Shown here piece by piece: positions 53,797-62,555 of a DNA stretch of 64,000 nt; position 1 is the stretch's first letter, and the number at the start of each line of letters is the position of its first letter. Origin of the DNA: LMUY01 sp964244585 (GTDB lineage: Bacteria; Pseudomonadota; Alphaproteobacteria; Acetobacterales; Acetobacteraceae); assembly GCA_964244585.1 (NCBI GenBank), contig CAXTJM010000001.1, positions 372,001 through 436,000 on the forward strand, in the 5' to 3' direction. The notes under the pieces were generated by a model. It worked only from the letters and a program-made list of their open reading frames with translations, ran no database searches and was not told the origin of the DNA. Made by a program: the position numbers and the translations under genes.

Positions 53797-55407
53797 TCAG
53801 AACGTCTTGTCCGCCCAGCCCAGCGCGTCGATCTCCACCTGGGTCATGTGCTGCTTCGGGTTCTTGGTGAGGAAATACCCGGTGGAGAACCCCATGGGTG
53901 TCGCGGCCGGTACCAGCTTGCTGTCGCTGACGAAATACCAGGCCCCGCTTTGCCCGAGCTTCCTGGTGCTCTTCGCCTCCGCCGGCATGTCGATCATGTC
54001 GAAGCCCTTGAAGACGGCGCCCTTCACGTCGCTGCCGGAGGTGCCGAGGACCGGATCGTAGGGCACGCCATCCACCTCAAGCCAGGTGTGCGAGTTGATG
54101 CCCGCCTCGCCGGTGAACAGGATCATGCCCAGCGACTGGCTCTGGTCGTTGAACACGTTGCCGCCGAACGACCTGTCGAGCGTGCCCTTGCCGGGTATGT
54201 CGCTCAGCTTCTTCGTCATGAGCGCGTTCGGCCAATGGACTTGCTTGACGTCAAGGCCCGCCGTGTCGCCCAGGCCCGGCATGGCGCCGACCAGGTATTG
54301 CAGGATGTTCACGATGTTGTGGCAATCGGTCCGGGGCGGCTCGTCGTCGTCGTCGTCGTCCAGGCCGGCCACGATTTCGCTCGGGCTGCCGACATTCGTG
54401 CCGATATAGGCGACCTTGACGTCGGCCCCCGAGAGCAGGCTGTCGAACAGCTCCTCCGTCAGGGCTTGGCGCTCGAGCTTGGGGTCGGCCTGCTTGGGCT
54501 TGCCGCGCCGGTTGTCCTCGACCGTATCGAACAGCTTGAGCATCGGCATGGCCTCCGCCAGGTCCGACCACTCGTCGGGCGACGCGGCTTGCAGCGCATC
54601 CCGTAAATCGGGCGACGACAAGACCCGCATCCGCGCGCCGCTATCGATGCCGGCCAGCACGGTGCCGATGAAATAGTCCGGGTCGTTCAAGGCGGCGGCC
54701 TTGATGTCCGCGGGCAACAGGGTCCGGTTCGCCAACGCCTTGCTGAGGCGCGGGATGCTCTTGTCGTTCTTGACGGCCACGAGATGGTCGAGTTCGAACT
54801 TCAGCAACCCGGCGAAGCTCTTGTCCGGCGACAAGTCGCCGATCGCGTCGCTGAATTTCCTCTCATGCTGCTTCTGTGCCAGGATGATTTCGTCCGCCTG
54901 ACCTTGCGCCTGCCGGTCTCCGGCCTTTAACGCTGCGCGGCTCCTGGTATCGGCATCGTTCTTCCGGGCGATCGCGTCTTCCAGCCTGTCGTAGAGGTGT
55001 TCCAACGCGTTGGTCGGGTCGCGATCGTACAGCAGCTTGGTGACGCCTTTCTTGCCCTGCGCGACTGACTTCTCGAGCAATGCCTGCGTCGCCGGGTCAT
55101 CCAGGCCACGCGGCACCAGCTTGGCCAGCGCCGCATCCACGACGTCGTCTGGCAGTTTTTCCTGCCAGAATGGCCGCTTGTCGTCATTGTCATAGTGCTT
55201 CGACAGCTTGTAGGAGACGAGATCCACCAGGTATCCCTTGTCGAGCCGCGCGATATCCGCAGCATTGGCAGCGAAGGAGGTATCGTCATCCTTGCCGACG
55301 GCCTTCTCCAGCGCGCTTTTGTACTTGGATGGAACCGCCGGACTCTTCTTGGGCTTCTTCAGAGTTCGGAACGCTTCCATGAACTCGTCACGTGTCTTCT
55401 TGCCCAT
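53797..55407 (-). CDS. Unrecognised 536-residue protein with possible Cys-His-Asp protease/transglutaminase-fold domain
   Basis: Not recognised as a known family. Residues 1-340 are helical, very rich in Lys, Asp, Ala and Leu (FRTLKKPKKSPAVPSKYKS; AGDRQAQGQADEIILAQKQ), with no signal peptide or membrane helix. An acidic run of six Asp (350-355, codons GAC repeated at about 54341-54360) marks a linker. The C-terminal part contains Cys362 at the start of a helix (TDCHNIVNILQYL), His440 in INSHTWLEVDG and Asp451 in VPYDPVLG, the order and spacing of papain/transglutaminase-like triads. A toxin, effector or peptidase role is possible but only inferred. Composition is host-like. Confidence 0.6.
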   Translation of the reverse strand: MGKKTRDEFMEAFRTLKKPKKSPAVPSKYKSALEKAVGKDDDTSFAANAADIARLDKGYLVDLVSYKLSKHYDNDDKRPFWQEKLPDDVVDAALAKLVPRGLDDPATQALLEKSVAQGKKGVTKLLYDRDPTNALEHLYDRLEDAIARKNDADTRSRAALKAGDRQAQGQADEIILAQKQHERKFSDAIGDLSPDKSFAGLLKFELDHLVAVKNDKSIPRLSKALANRTLLPADIKAAALNDPDYFIGTVLAGIDSGARMRVLSSPDLRDALQAASPDEWSDLAEAMPMLKLFDTVEDNRRGKPKQADPKLERQALTEELFDSLLSGADVKVAYIGTNVGSPSEIVAGLDDDDDDEPPRTDCHNIVNILQYLVGAMPGLGDTAGLDVKQVHWPNALMTKKLSDIPGKGTLDRSFGGNVFNDQSQSLGMILFTGEAGINSHTWLEVDGVPYDPVLGTSGSDVKGAVFKGFDMIDMPAEAKSTRKLGQSGAWYFVSDSKLVPAATPMGFSTGYFLTKNPKQHMTQVEIDALGWADKTF

Positions 55408-55559
55408 GCTGAACCTTGCGCAAAGTGCCCGACCGAAATGAAAATACAGCTATCGCGGACGCCGCCCCATGTCGATACCGCCCGGGGCGCCTGCCGAGCC
55501 ATGCGTCGTTCCCATGGTGAAGCCGGCGGGCAGGAGGTCCCGCGGCGCCGGGCGCTGCC

Positions 55560-56981
55560 TCACCGCCGCAGCATCGCCCACAGGGCCAGCCGCATCTTGC
55601 GCCCGTAGGGCGGCGCCAGGAATTCGAACCCGCTGAACCGCCCCGGCCGGTAGACCCCGCGCGCGTGGGAGAAGCGGCGGAACCCGTCGCGGCCGTGATA
55701 GGCGCCGCTGCCGGACGCCCCCACGCCGCCAAACGGCAGGTCGTCCTGCAGGCAATGCATCAACACCGAGTTCACCGACATGCCGCCCGACAGCGTGTGC
55801 AACGACGCGGCGGCCAGCTTCGCCTTGTCGCGGGTGAAGGGATAGAGCGCCAGGGGCCGCGGCCGGTCTCGCACGAAGCGGAACGCGTCGTTGAGCTCGC
55901 GATAGCCGACCACTGGCAGGATGGGGCCGAAGATCTCCTCGTTCATCAACCGGCCGTCGAGCGGCGGGTCCAGCACCACCGTGGGGCCGAGCCGGCGCTC
56001 CGCATAGGCGTCCGCCGACCGCAGGATGGTCGCACCGGCTGCTTCCGCCTCGTGCAGCAACGCGTGCAGCCGCTGGTGATGGCGGTCGGAGATGATGGCG
56101 GTGTAATCCGGGTTGCCGCCGATGCTGGGATACATGCGCGACGCTGCGGCCATGACGGCGTCGGCGAAGCCGGCGGCGTGCTCCTGCGGCACCAGCGCGT
56201 AATCCGGGGCGATGCAGGTTTGCCCGGCACTGAAGAACTTGCCCAGCGCCACGGTGCGGGCGGCCGACGCCACGTCGTAGTCGCGGCACAGGATAGCCGG
56301 GGATTTGCCGCCCAGTTCCAGCGTCACCGGCGTCAGCGTCTCCGCCGCGGCCCGGGCGACCTCCCGTCCGACCGCGGTCGAGCCGGTGAACAGCAGGTGG
56401 TCCAGCGGCAATGCGGACAGGGCCTTCGCCACCTCGGGGCCGCCCGTGACCACGCTCGCCTGGGCCGGATCGATCGCCTCGTCAATCAGCACGGCGAACA
56501 GGGCGGAGAAACGCGGCGTGAGTTCGGATGGCTTGACGATCACCCGGTTGCCCGCGGCCAGGGCATCGACCAGCGGGCTCACCGACAGCAGCAGCGGGTA
56601 GTTCCACGGTGCGATGACCGCCACGCAGCCGAGCGGACGCCACTCCACCCAGGCGCGGCCGGGCTGGAAGCTGACATCGACGCGCCGTTGCTCCGGCCGC
56701 ATCCAGCGCACCAGGTTGCGCCGTGCGGTCCGGATCGCGGCCAGGCACGGCACCACTTCCGCGAGGATCGTCTCCTCGTGGGACCGGTGGCCGAAATCGA
56801 CCGAAATGGCCTCCGCAAGGGCGTCCCGGTGCGATCGCAGCAGGGCATCCAGCGCCTTCAGGGCCGCCAGGCGCTGTTCGGCGGGGGGAGGTCCATCGCG
56901 CCGGTCGGCCTGGCGCTGCATGGCCAGGACCTGCGCCGGTGCGGTGCGTCCGGCCGCACTGGCTGGCACGGCGATATCCAT
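55560..56981 (-). CDS. Coniferyl-aldehyde-dehydrogenase-like aldehyde dehydrogenase
   Basis: 473 residues. Class 3-type ALDH: APWNYPLLLSVSPLVDALAAGNRVIVKPSE, FTGSTAVGREVARAAA, the general-base Glu in LELGGKSPAI, and catalytic Cys in SAGQTCIAPDY. NEEIFGPILPVVGY and LPFGGVGASGSGAYHGRDGF follow. The C-terminal extension with two hydrophobic stretches typical of membrane class 3 enzymes is absent. Resembles CalB-type coniferyl aldehyde dehydrogenases; the aldehyde used here is unproven. Confidence 0.88.
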   Translation of the reverse strand: MDIAVPASAAGRTAPAQVLAMQRQADRRDGPPPAEQRLAALKALDALLRSHRDALAEAISVDFGHRSHEETILAEVVPCLAAIRTARRNLVRWMRPEQRRVDVSFQPGRAWVEWRPLGCVAVIAPWNYPLLLSVSPLVDALAAGNRVIVKPSELTPRFSALFAVLIDEAIDPAQASVVTGGPEVAKALSALPLDHLLFTGSTAVGREVARAAAETLTPVTLELGGKSPAILCRDYDVASAARTVALGKFFSAGQTCIAPDYALVPQEHAAGFADAVMAAASRMYPSIGGNPDYTAIISDRHHQRLHALLHEAEAAGATILRSADAYAERRLGPTVVLDPPLDGRLMNEEIFGPILPVVGYRELNDAFRFVRDRPRPLALYPFTRDKAKLAAASLHTLSGGMSVNSVLMHCLQDDLPFGGVGASGSGAYHGRDGFRRFSHARGVYRPGRFSGFEFLAPPYGRKMRLALWAMLRR

Positions 56982-57094
56982 CCTGCGCCTCCCGTATCAC
57001 GCCCCCATCCTTGGGGATGAACCTGCCGCAGGCAAGTTGCCGTCGCCAGCCCGGCTGACTAGCCTCGCGCCAGGTCCAAAGGAAATACCTGCCG

Positions 57095-57718
57095 ATGATC
57101 GAGCTTCACACCTGGAACACCCCGAACGGGCGCAAGATCAGCGTGGCACTGGAGGAGATGGGGCTGCCCTATCGCGTGCATACCATCGACATCACCAAGG
57201 GTGAGCAGCACCAGCCCGCCTTCCTCGAGATAAGCCCGAACAACCGTATCCCGGCGATCGTGGACCCGGATGGTCCCGGCGGCAGCCCGGTGAGCGTGTT
57301 CGAAAGCGGCGCGATCCTGCTATACCTTGGCGAGAAGACCGGCCAGTTCCTGCCCGCGGACCTGCGCGAGCGCATTCCCGTCCTGGAATGGCTGATGTGG
57401 CAGATGGGCGGCTTCGGCCCCATGCCAGGCCAGGTGCACCACTTCCTCGCCGTGAAGGACCCTGCGGACCAACGCTATGGGCTGGAGCGCTACTCGGCCG
57501 AAACCCGCCGGCTCTACGGCGTGCTGGATCGCCGCCTGGCCGACAGGGAGTTCGTGGCCGGCGCGCTGTCGGTGGCGGATTTTGCCATCCTGGGCTGGGC
57601 CTGGCGGCATGAGCGTCATCGCATCGACCTGGCCGGCTTTCCGCATGTCGGCCGATGGTACGACGCGCTGATGGCCCGGCCCGGCGTGACACGGGGGTTC
57701 GAGGTTGCGCTTTCATAG
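57095..57718 (+). CDS. Glutathione S-transferase (YfcG/GstB-like)
   Basis: 207 residues. It begins MIELHTWNTPNGRKISVALEE, with Asn-Thr-Pro-Asn-Gly at the active-site turn as in YfcG-type disulfide reductases that use Asn or Thr instead of Cys. SPNNRIPAIVDPDG and SVFESGAILLYLGEKTG bind glutathione. The C-domain has the N-capping motif ALSVADFAILGWAWRHE. Single gene; the 284 bases after it hold no gene. Confidence 0.9.
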   Translation: MIELHTWNTPNGRKISVALEEMGLPYRVHTIDITKGEQHQPAFLEISPNNRIPAIVDPDGPGGSPVSVFESGAILLYLGEKTGQFLPADLRERIPVLEWLMWQMGGFGPMPGQVHHFLAVKDPADQRYGLERYSAETRRLYGVLDRRLADREFVAGALSVADFAILGWAWRHERHRIDLAGFPHVGRWYDALMARPGVTRGFEVALS

Positions 57719-57910
57719 CGATGTCCGGCCCCGCGCATCGCTTGAGGGTGGGCTTTTGAAGCGCGGCAATCATGCCCAAAATCTGGGCTAGCCTGCAGCC
57801 ACCTGAGTAAAGACGTGACGCAACGTGAAGAGGCTAAATAAAAATACATGTCGCCCATTCCAAAATAATCCGAGAGTCACATCTCGCAGCATGAGCACCA
57901 GTCTATAGTT

Positions 57911-57920
57911 GTGAGCTCAC
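57911..57920. promoter_or_regulatory. Palindrome upstream of the response-regulator gene
   Basis: GTGAGCTCAC is a perfect 10-base palindrome, followed 6 bases later by another GTGAG half. It lies about 83 bases before the response-regulator ATG inside an otherwise empty 284-base gap (57719-58002). It may be an operator, but no binding protein can be named. Confidence 0.3.
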
Positions 57921-58002
57921 GTTGCTGTGAGCAGCGAAACCGTTCTACCTTGCATCTGGCGTCGGTCGACCACCGTAGAGGCTCAATTCAAGGAGCCTGC
58001 GG

Positions 58003-58425
58003 ATGACGATGTGCAGCCAGCGTATCCTGTTTGCCGATGACGATGTGCTGACCCAGTGGATCATGACCGAGGTGCTGACGCATGCCGGGTTTTCCGTGGC
58101 GAGCGCCTGCCGCACGACCGAGGCGTTGGATTTGTTGAACGGCTCCGCCGAGTTCGACCTGCTGCTGACGGATTTGGACCTGCCCGATACCGTCAACGGG
58201 CATGAGCTCGCCGACCACTGGCATAGGACGCTCCCAGGATGCCCGGTGATCTACACCACGACCAGGCGCGGCCTGGTCGTCCCGGTCCTGGAGCAGCATG
58301 AATACGTCATCGAGAAGCCGTTCGGGGCCGCCAAGCTCCTGCGGCTGATCGACTGGGCGTTGGAGGAGGCGAGCTTCCGCCCCTTCATGCCCGCCTGCGC
58401 GCGCCGCGGCCAACACGTGCACTGA
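58003..58425 (+). CDS. Single-domain response regulator
   Basis: 140 residues consisting of a receiver domain only. The acidic pair is in ILFADDDVLTQWIM, the phospho-acceptor Asp in LLLTDLDLPDT, the switch Thr in VIYTTTRRG and the Lys in VIEKPFG. No output domain follows. AGGAG at 57991-57995 sets the start at 58003. Such stand-alone receivers often feed phosphorelays or motility. No histidine kinase is near. Confidence 0.9.
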   Translation: MTMCSQRILFADDDVLTQWIMTEVLTHAGFSVASACRTTEALDLLNGSAEFDLLLTDLDLPDTVNGHELADHWHRTLPGCPVIYTTTRRGLVVPVLEQHEYVIEKPFGAAKLLRLIDWALEEASFRPFMPACARRGQHVH

Positions 58426-58429
58426 ACCG

Positions 58430-58855
58430 CTACAACCAGCCGCGGCCTACCGCCACGACGCGCAGCACGATGGTCATCGCCTTGCTCAGCTTCGGCATCG
58501 CCTCCGCCCAGGCTGGACAATCGAATCGGTCGAACTCCGGAAGGAGCCGTCCACCCCGTTGAAAGACCGAGCGGCAGGTCAGCAAAGCTGGGTCAGGCAT
58601 GGTGTCCACCAGCCAGGCGTAGAGCGCGAGGTCCTTGCCAGGCCGATAGGAATGCCGGCCGAGCGGCGCCAACCCGGCCGTCCCGGCGCATAGGCCGGTT
58701 TCTTCCTGCAGCTCGCGCCGGGCAGCAGCCTCCGGCGCCTCGCCAGGCTCGGCCTGTCCCTTGGGGATGTCCCAGCGCGGCGACTGCGTGGCGTGGCCGA
58801 TCAGCAGGTGACGGCCATCCGTCACGACGACCCCGCAGGACAGCACGCGGGTCAA
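58430..58855 (-). CDS. Nudix hydrolase
   Basis: About 141 residues. The Nudix box is complete: G-x5-E-x7-R-E-L-x-E-E-x-G-L, read as GQAEPGE...RRELQEETGL. WDIPKGQAEPGE precedes it as in MutT/diadenosine-type members. The start is ambiguous: TTG at 58855 overlaps the thioesterase stop (TTGA), GTG at 58846 is the alternative. GGAGG lies 13 bases before the TTG. The 4-base overlap suggests coupling to the upstream gene. Confidence 0.88.
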   Translation of the reverse strand: MTRVLSCGVVVTDGRHLLIGHATQSPRWDIPKGQAEPGEAPEAAARRELQEETGLCAGTAGLAPLGRHSYRPGKDLALYAWLVDTMPDPALLTCRSVFQRGGRLLPEFDRFDCPAWAEAMPKLSKAMTIVLRVVAVGRGWL

Positions 58856-59265
58856 GCGGGGGGCACGCCCTCCACAACCTCGCTGCCGCGCCGCCATTTG
58901 TGGCTGCTGGCGCCGTAGGCGAGCATGCGGCCGTCCGCATCCTTGATCTCGACCCGGGTGAAGTAGAGCGACCGTCCGCGGCTGACCATCTCGCCCGTCC
59001 CGAACACGCGGCCGGTCTTGGCCTGCCCGACGAACCGGCAATCGAGGTCGACCGTGACGGAGTAGCGCCGATGACCCGGCAGGCTGCACCACAGCCCGCA
59101 CAACGCCCCGGCCTCGTCCAGCATCGTCATCAAGGTGCCACCATGGAGGATGCCGTTGGCGTTCAGGTGTTTCGGCAGCACGTCCAGCGCGACCCGAGCG
59201 AAGCCGTCGCGCCATTCAACGCACTCGAAACCGAGCAAGGTGTGGAGGTTGTCGGGCTTGGTCAT
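58852..59265 (-). CDS. PaaI-family hotdog thioesterase
   Basis: 137 residues. The hotdog core reads HLNANGILHGGTLMTMLDEAG, with the GxxHGG motif and Asp/Glu used for thioester hydrolysis, then YSVTVDLDCRFVGQAKTGRV and the closing strand LYFTRVEIKDADGRMLAYG. It likely cleaves acyl-CoA esters. Located between the Nudix gene (4-base overlap) and motA (45 bases). Confidence 0.88.
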   Translation of the reverse strand: MTKPDNLHTLLGFECVEWRDGFARVALDVLPKHLNANGILHGGTLMTMLDEAGALCGLWCSLPGHRRYSVTVDLDCRFVGQAKTGRVFGTGEMVSRGRSLYFTRVEIKDADGRMLAYGASSHKWRRGSEVVEGVPPA

Positions 59266-59310
59266 GCCACAGCCCTGGCGGACGGCGGAACCGCCGTCAA
59301 GCCGGTCCGG

Positions 59311-60174
59311 CTACATCTGGACGGCCTGCACCGCCGTCTCCAACTCGGCGAAGCTCGGCATATGCTCGTTCGGGGCCATCTTGCGGCCGGTCTCGACGCT
59401 CACCTGCGGGGCATTGCCGTGCAGGTGCGTGACCAGCACGGCGCGGATGACTTCGAGGTATTTCGACTCCTCCTCCACCACGCCCTTGATCCGCGCGGCG
59501 AAGGGGCCGGCGATGCCATAGGCCATCAAGATCCCCAGGAACGTCCCCACCAACGCGCCGCCGATCATGGCGCCCAGCACGGCAGGGGGTTCGTTGATGT
59601 GCGACATGGTCTTGATCACGCCCAGCACGGCCGCGACGATGCCCAAGGCAGGCAGGGCGTCCGCCACGGCCTGCACGGCGTGGCTCGCATGCAGTTCCTC
59701 GTGCAGCGTCTTCTTCAGCTCCCGTCCCATCACGTCCTCGATCTGGTGGGGGTCGTCCGCATTCATGCCCACCATGCGCAGGTAGTCGCAGATGATCGCG
59801 CAGGCGTGGTGGTTGGCGATGATCTTGGGGTATTTCTGGAAGGCCGGGCTCTCCGCCGGCTTTTCGATATGCGCCTCCAGCGCCATGGCGCCCTTGGTGG
59901 TGGCCAGGCGGGTGAAGTAATACAGCAGGCTGAGCAACTCCACGTAGTCGACCTTGTGGAAGCCGGCGCCCTTCAGCGCCTTCTTGACGCCGCCCAGGGT
60001 GTGCTTCACGTCGTGCATGCTGTTCGACATGACGAAGGTGCCGATCGCGGCGCCCCCGATGGTCAGCATCTCGAACGGGATTGCCTCGATCAGCGGTTCG
60101 AAACTGCCGCCGGACATCATGTAGCTGCCGAACACGCAGGCAAGCGCGAAGCCGAGGCCACCCAACGTCAACAT
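59311..60174 (-). CDS. motA: Flagellar motor stator protein MotA
   Basis: 287 residues, proton channel stator subunit. Helix one starts MLTLGGLGFALACVFGSYMM and is followed by the family block FEMLTIGGAAIGTFV. The large cytoplasmic loop and the closing helices PALGIVAAVLGVIKTM and IGGALVGTFLGILMAYGIAGP, with the two conserved prolines (PALG; GPFA), are present. It follows motB by 6 bases, the reverse of the usual motA-motB order. Confidence 0.95.
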   Translation of the reverse strand: MLTLGGLGFALACVFGSYMMSGGSFEPLIEAIPFEMLTIGGAAIGTFVMSNSMHDVKHTLGGVKKALKGAGFHKVDYVELLSLLYYFTRLATTKGAMALEAHIEKPAESPAFQKYPKIIANHHACAIICDYLRMVGMNADDPHQIEDVMGRELKKTLHEELHASHAVQAVADALPALGIVAAVLGVIKTMSHINEPPAVLGAMIGGALVGTFLGILMAYGIAGPFAARIKGVVEEESKYLEVIRAVLVTHLHGNAPQVSVETGRKMAPNEHMPSFAELETAVQAVQM

Positions 60175-60180
60175 GGGATA

Positions 60181-61224
60181 TTATGCTCCGCTTTTGCGGG
60201 TGGAGGCCTCGCGCAGGACGACGATGGCGATCCGGCGGTTCACGGCGGCCATGGGGTCGGCGGGGAGCAAGGGGTCGCGGTCGGCGCGGCCGGATACGGT
60301 CTGGACGCGCGCCTCGGGCAGGCCGGCCTCCGCCAGCAGGCGCCGCGTGGCGTTGGCCCGCTCGGCGGACAGTTCCCAGTTGGAGCGGTCGGTGCCGCGA
60401 TAGGGCGAGGCATCGGTGTGCCCGGTGATCGACAACCGTTCCGGCAGCTTCATCAGAACGGGCGCAACCTTCAGCAGCAGGGCCCGGGCGCGGTCGTTCA
60501 GTACCGCCGACCCGCTGGCGAACATCGCCTGCTTGTCCTCGTCCAGGATCTGGATGCGCAATCCTTCGGGGGTGATGTCGACGGCGAGTTGGCGGCCGAG
60601 ATCGGCCAGTGCCGGGTCGCTGGCGACCATCTCGCGGATCTGGGTCGCAGCCTGGTCGAACGAGGCCTTCTCCTTCTGCGCCAGCTCGGCCCGCAACTCC
60701 GCCTCCGACTTATTCACCGGGCCGGCTGCGGAGGCGGGCGTGACCTGGTCGCCAGGCTTGGGCGTGTCCTTGGCCGCCTGGCCGCCGGCATGCTGCGCCG
60801 CCCGGCGCGGATCGTTGCCGGGCGTGCCGTTGGCAATGGCGGCCGCGGTTGCCGGCGTGTCGCTGTCATCCTCGTCGACATCGATGGACGGCTTCACGTC
60901 CGCATTCATCACCTGGATCGCACCGCGATCGGAGGCGAGCGAGCCGTCATCGTTCGGGGTATGGCCGCCGAAGATGGCGCCGTAGCCGGAGAAGTTGCGG
61001 GACATCTCGCTGGTCGGACTGAAGTAGTCGGCGATGCCGTTGCGTTGTGCCGAGGTGGTGGCGTTCAGCAGCCACATCAGCAGGAAGAACGCCATCATGG
61101 CGGTGACGAAGTCGGCATACGCGACCTTCCAGGCGCCACCGTGGTGGCCGCCCTCGACCACCTCCTCCTTGCGGATGACGATGGAACGCTTGTCGCCCGC
61201 CTTCTTGTCCGACTTGCCCGCCAT
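60181..61224 (-). CDS. motB: Flagellar motor stator protein MotB
   Basis: 347 residues. The single membrane helix WKVAYADFVTAMMAFFLLMWLL carries the proton-binding Asp (in YADF). A plug-like segment and a Pro/Ala-rich linker (about 100-160) lead to the OmpA-like peptidoglycan-binding domain: LSITGHTDASPYRG, NWELSAERANATRRLL and PVNRRI-like AVNRRIAIVVL. The ATG at 61224 is preferred over TTG at 61227. First gene of the motB-motA-thioesterase-Nudix run. Confidence 0.95.
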   Translation of the reverse strand: MAGKSDKKAGDKRSIVIRKEEVVEGGHHGGAWKVAYADFVTAMMAFFLLMWLLNATTSAQRNGIADYFSPTSEMSRNFSGYGAIFGGHTPNDDGSLASDRGAIQVMNADVKPSIDVDEDDSDTPATAAAIANGTPGNDPRRAAQHAGGQAAKDTPKPGDQVTPASAAGPVNKSEAELRAELAQKEKASFDQAATQIREMVASDPALADLGRQLAVDITPEGLRIQILDEDKQAMFASGSAVLNDRARALLLKVAPVLMKLPERLSITGHTDASPYRGTDRSNWELSAERANATRRLLAEAGLPEARVQTVSGRADRDPLLPADPMAAVNRRIAIVVLREASTRKSGA

Positions 61225-61301
61225 CAACCATCCCCGGAGTACGCCGCCACTGTAGGAGCGGAGTGCTTAACCGGTCGCTAAGTCGGGCGGACCGGCCAGC
61301 C

Positions 61302-62402
61302 TTACGGGGCAGACGGCTCCTGCTCGATGGGCCTGGAGGTGCGGAGCTCGAAGACGGACCGCAGAAACCGGCGGCCTGGTTTCTCGATGACCGTGTACGT
61401 CACGGCCGCGCACGCGACGATGATCGGCAGCGTCAGCACGATGCCGACCGGGTCCGCCCACGGCACGTGGTAGCTGCGCAGCCTGGCTTGCAGCGCCACC
61501 TTGACCGGGTTGAACCGGGGATGCAGCAGGTAGACGGAGTACGACAGGTCACCCAAGACGTAGCAGACCTTGTGGCCCAGGATGCGTGCCACGAGCCCGG
61601 TATCCTCGGACAGGCTCATCACCAGCAGCATGAACAGCAGGATCAGCAGGACGTCGGTACCCGGGAACAGCAACGTCGCGATGATGAGCACGACGAGCGG
61701 CAGCGTGACAGTGGCGCCGACGCGGTCTTGCCAGCGATAGGCCAGCAGCCCGACCGAAAACCCGCCCAGGCATCGAAGCAGCGGCGCAATGGTGGACACC
61801 CCATACAGGTCCAGCGGCCCCATGCGGGATGGCTGGTCGCCGACCACCGCAGCATCGGGCGCGAACGAGATTGCGGCGAGCGCCAGGAACGCCACGGCAA
61901 GGAACAGCACCGGCCGCCAGGACGCCTTGCCGAGCGCCAGCATCATCAGCACCGGGCAGGCCAGGTAGGCCGCCCATTCCGTGCTGATCGACCAGGCCGG
62001 TCCCACGATGCTCTCCGCGAACCACCAGGACTGCACCAGCAGCAGGTTCAGCACGAGCGTCGGCACGGGGTTGGCGATCTGGCCGAGATGGCTGAAGCCA
62101 AGCTGGAAGACGATGAACGTGAAGACCGTTATCACGGCGTAGACGGGATAGATCCTGGCCAGGCGCTTCAGCAGGAAACCCGCGTAGCTCCTGAACGACA
62201 GGCGCTGCGTCAACGAATTGCCGTAGTTGAGCGCCATGACAAACCCGCTCAGGACGAAGAAGAGATCGACGGCGTTGTAGCCGTGCCGCAGCACGGTGTC
62301 CGCCGGGCCGGTTGCGGTCACGTTGCCGGCTTCGTGGAACACCACGACCGACAAAGCCGCGAGACCCCGCAATCCCGTAAGCGACCTGATGTCCCGGGGC
62401 AT
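61302..62402 (-). CDS. Acyltransferase family 3 membrane protein (OafA/YrhL-like)
   Basis: About 366 residues with ten hydrophobic helices. The start region IRSLTGLRGLAALSVVVFHEAG contains the active-site His of the family; YNAVDLFFVLSGFVMALNYG and RLARIYPVYAVI follow. It adds acetyl or acyl groups to sugars of surface glycans. GAGGG ends 6 bases before the ATG at 62402, which decides the start. In-frame Met codons at 62408 and 62534 are alternatives, the latter leaving almost no gap to the divergent gene. Confidence 0.88.
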   Translation of the reverse strand: MPRDIRSLTGLRGLAALSVVVFHEAGNVTATGPADTVLRHGYNAVDLFFVLSGFVMALNYGNSLTQRLSFRSYAGFLLKRLARIYPVYAVITVFTFIVFQLGFSHLGQIANPVPTLVLNLLLVQSWWFAESIVGPAWSISTEWAAYLACPVLMMLALGKASWRPVLFLAVAFLALAAISFAPDAAVVGDQPSRMGPLDLYGVSTIAPLLRCLGGFSVGLLAYRWQDRVGATVTLPLVVLIIATLLFPGTDVLLILLFMLLVMSLSEDTGLVARILGHKVCYVLGDLSYSVYLLHPRFNPVKVALQARLRSYHVPWADPVGIVLTLPIIVACAAVTYTVIEKPGRRFLRSVFELRTSRPIEQEPSAP

Positions 62403-62555
62403 GAGCATCCCTCGACCTGTCCAATGCGGAACGGAGTTGACTGCATCCGCATCGACGCGTCCAGGGAGGCCGCGCCGAGCGCGCCGCGTTTGCAGCGGCA
62501 CGGGCGCGGATGCAGGATCGGCGATGTCGTTCACCTGTCCAGGTCAGGAAGCCGA

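Noticed and set aside
54341..54360. Trinucleotide run that might be a phase-variable tract
   Set aside because: It encodes six Asp in frame; changes by whole triplets would not shift the frame, and it looks like an acidic linker.
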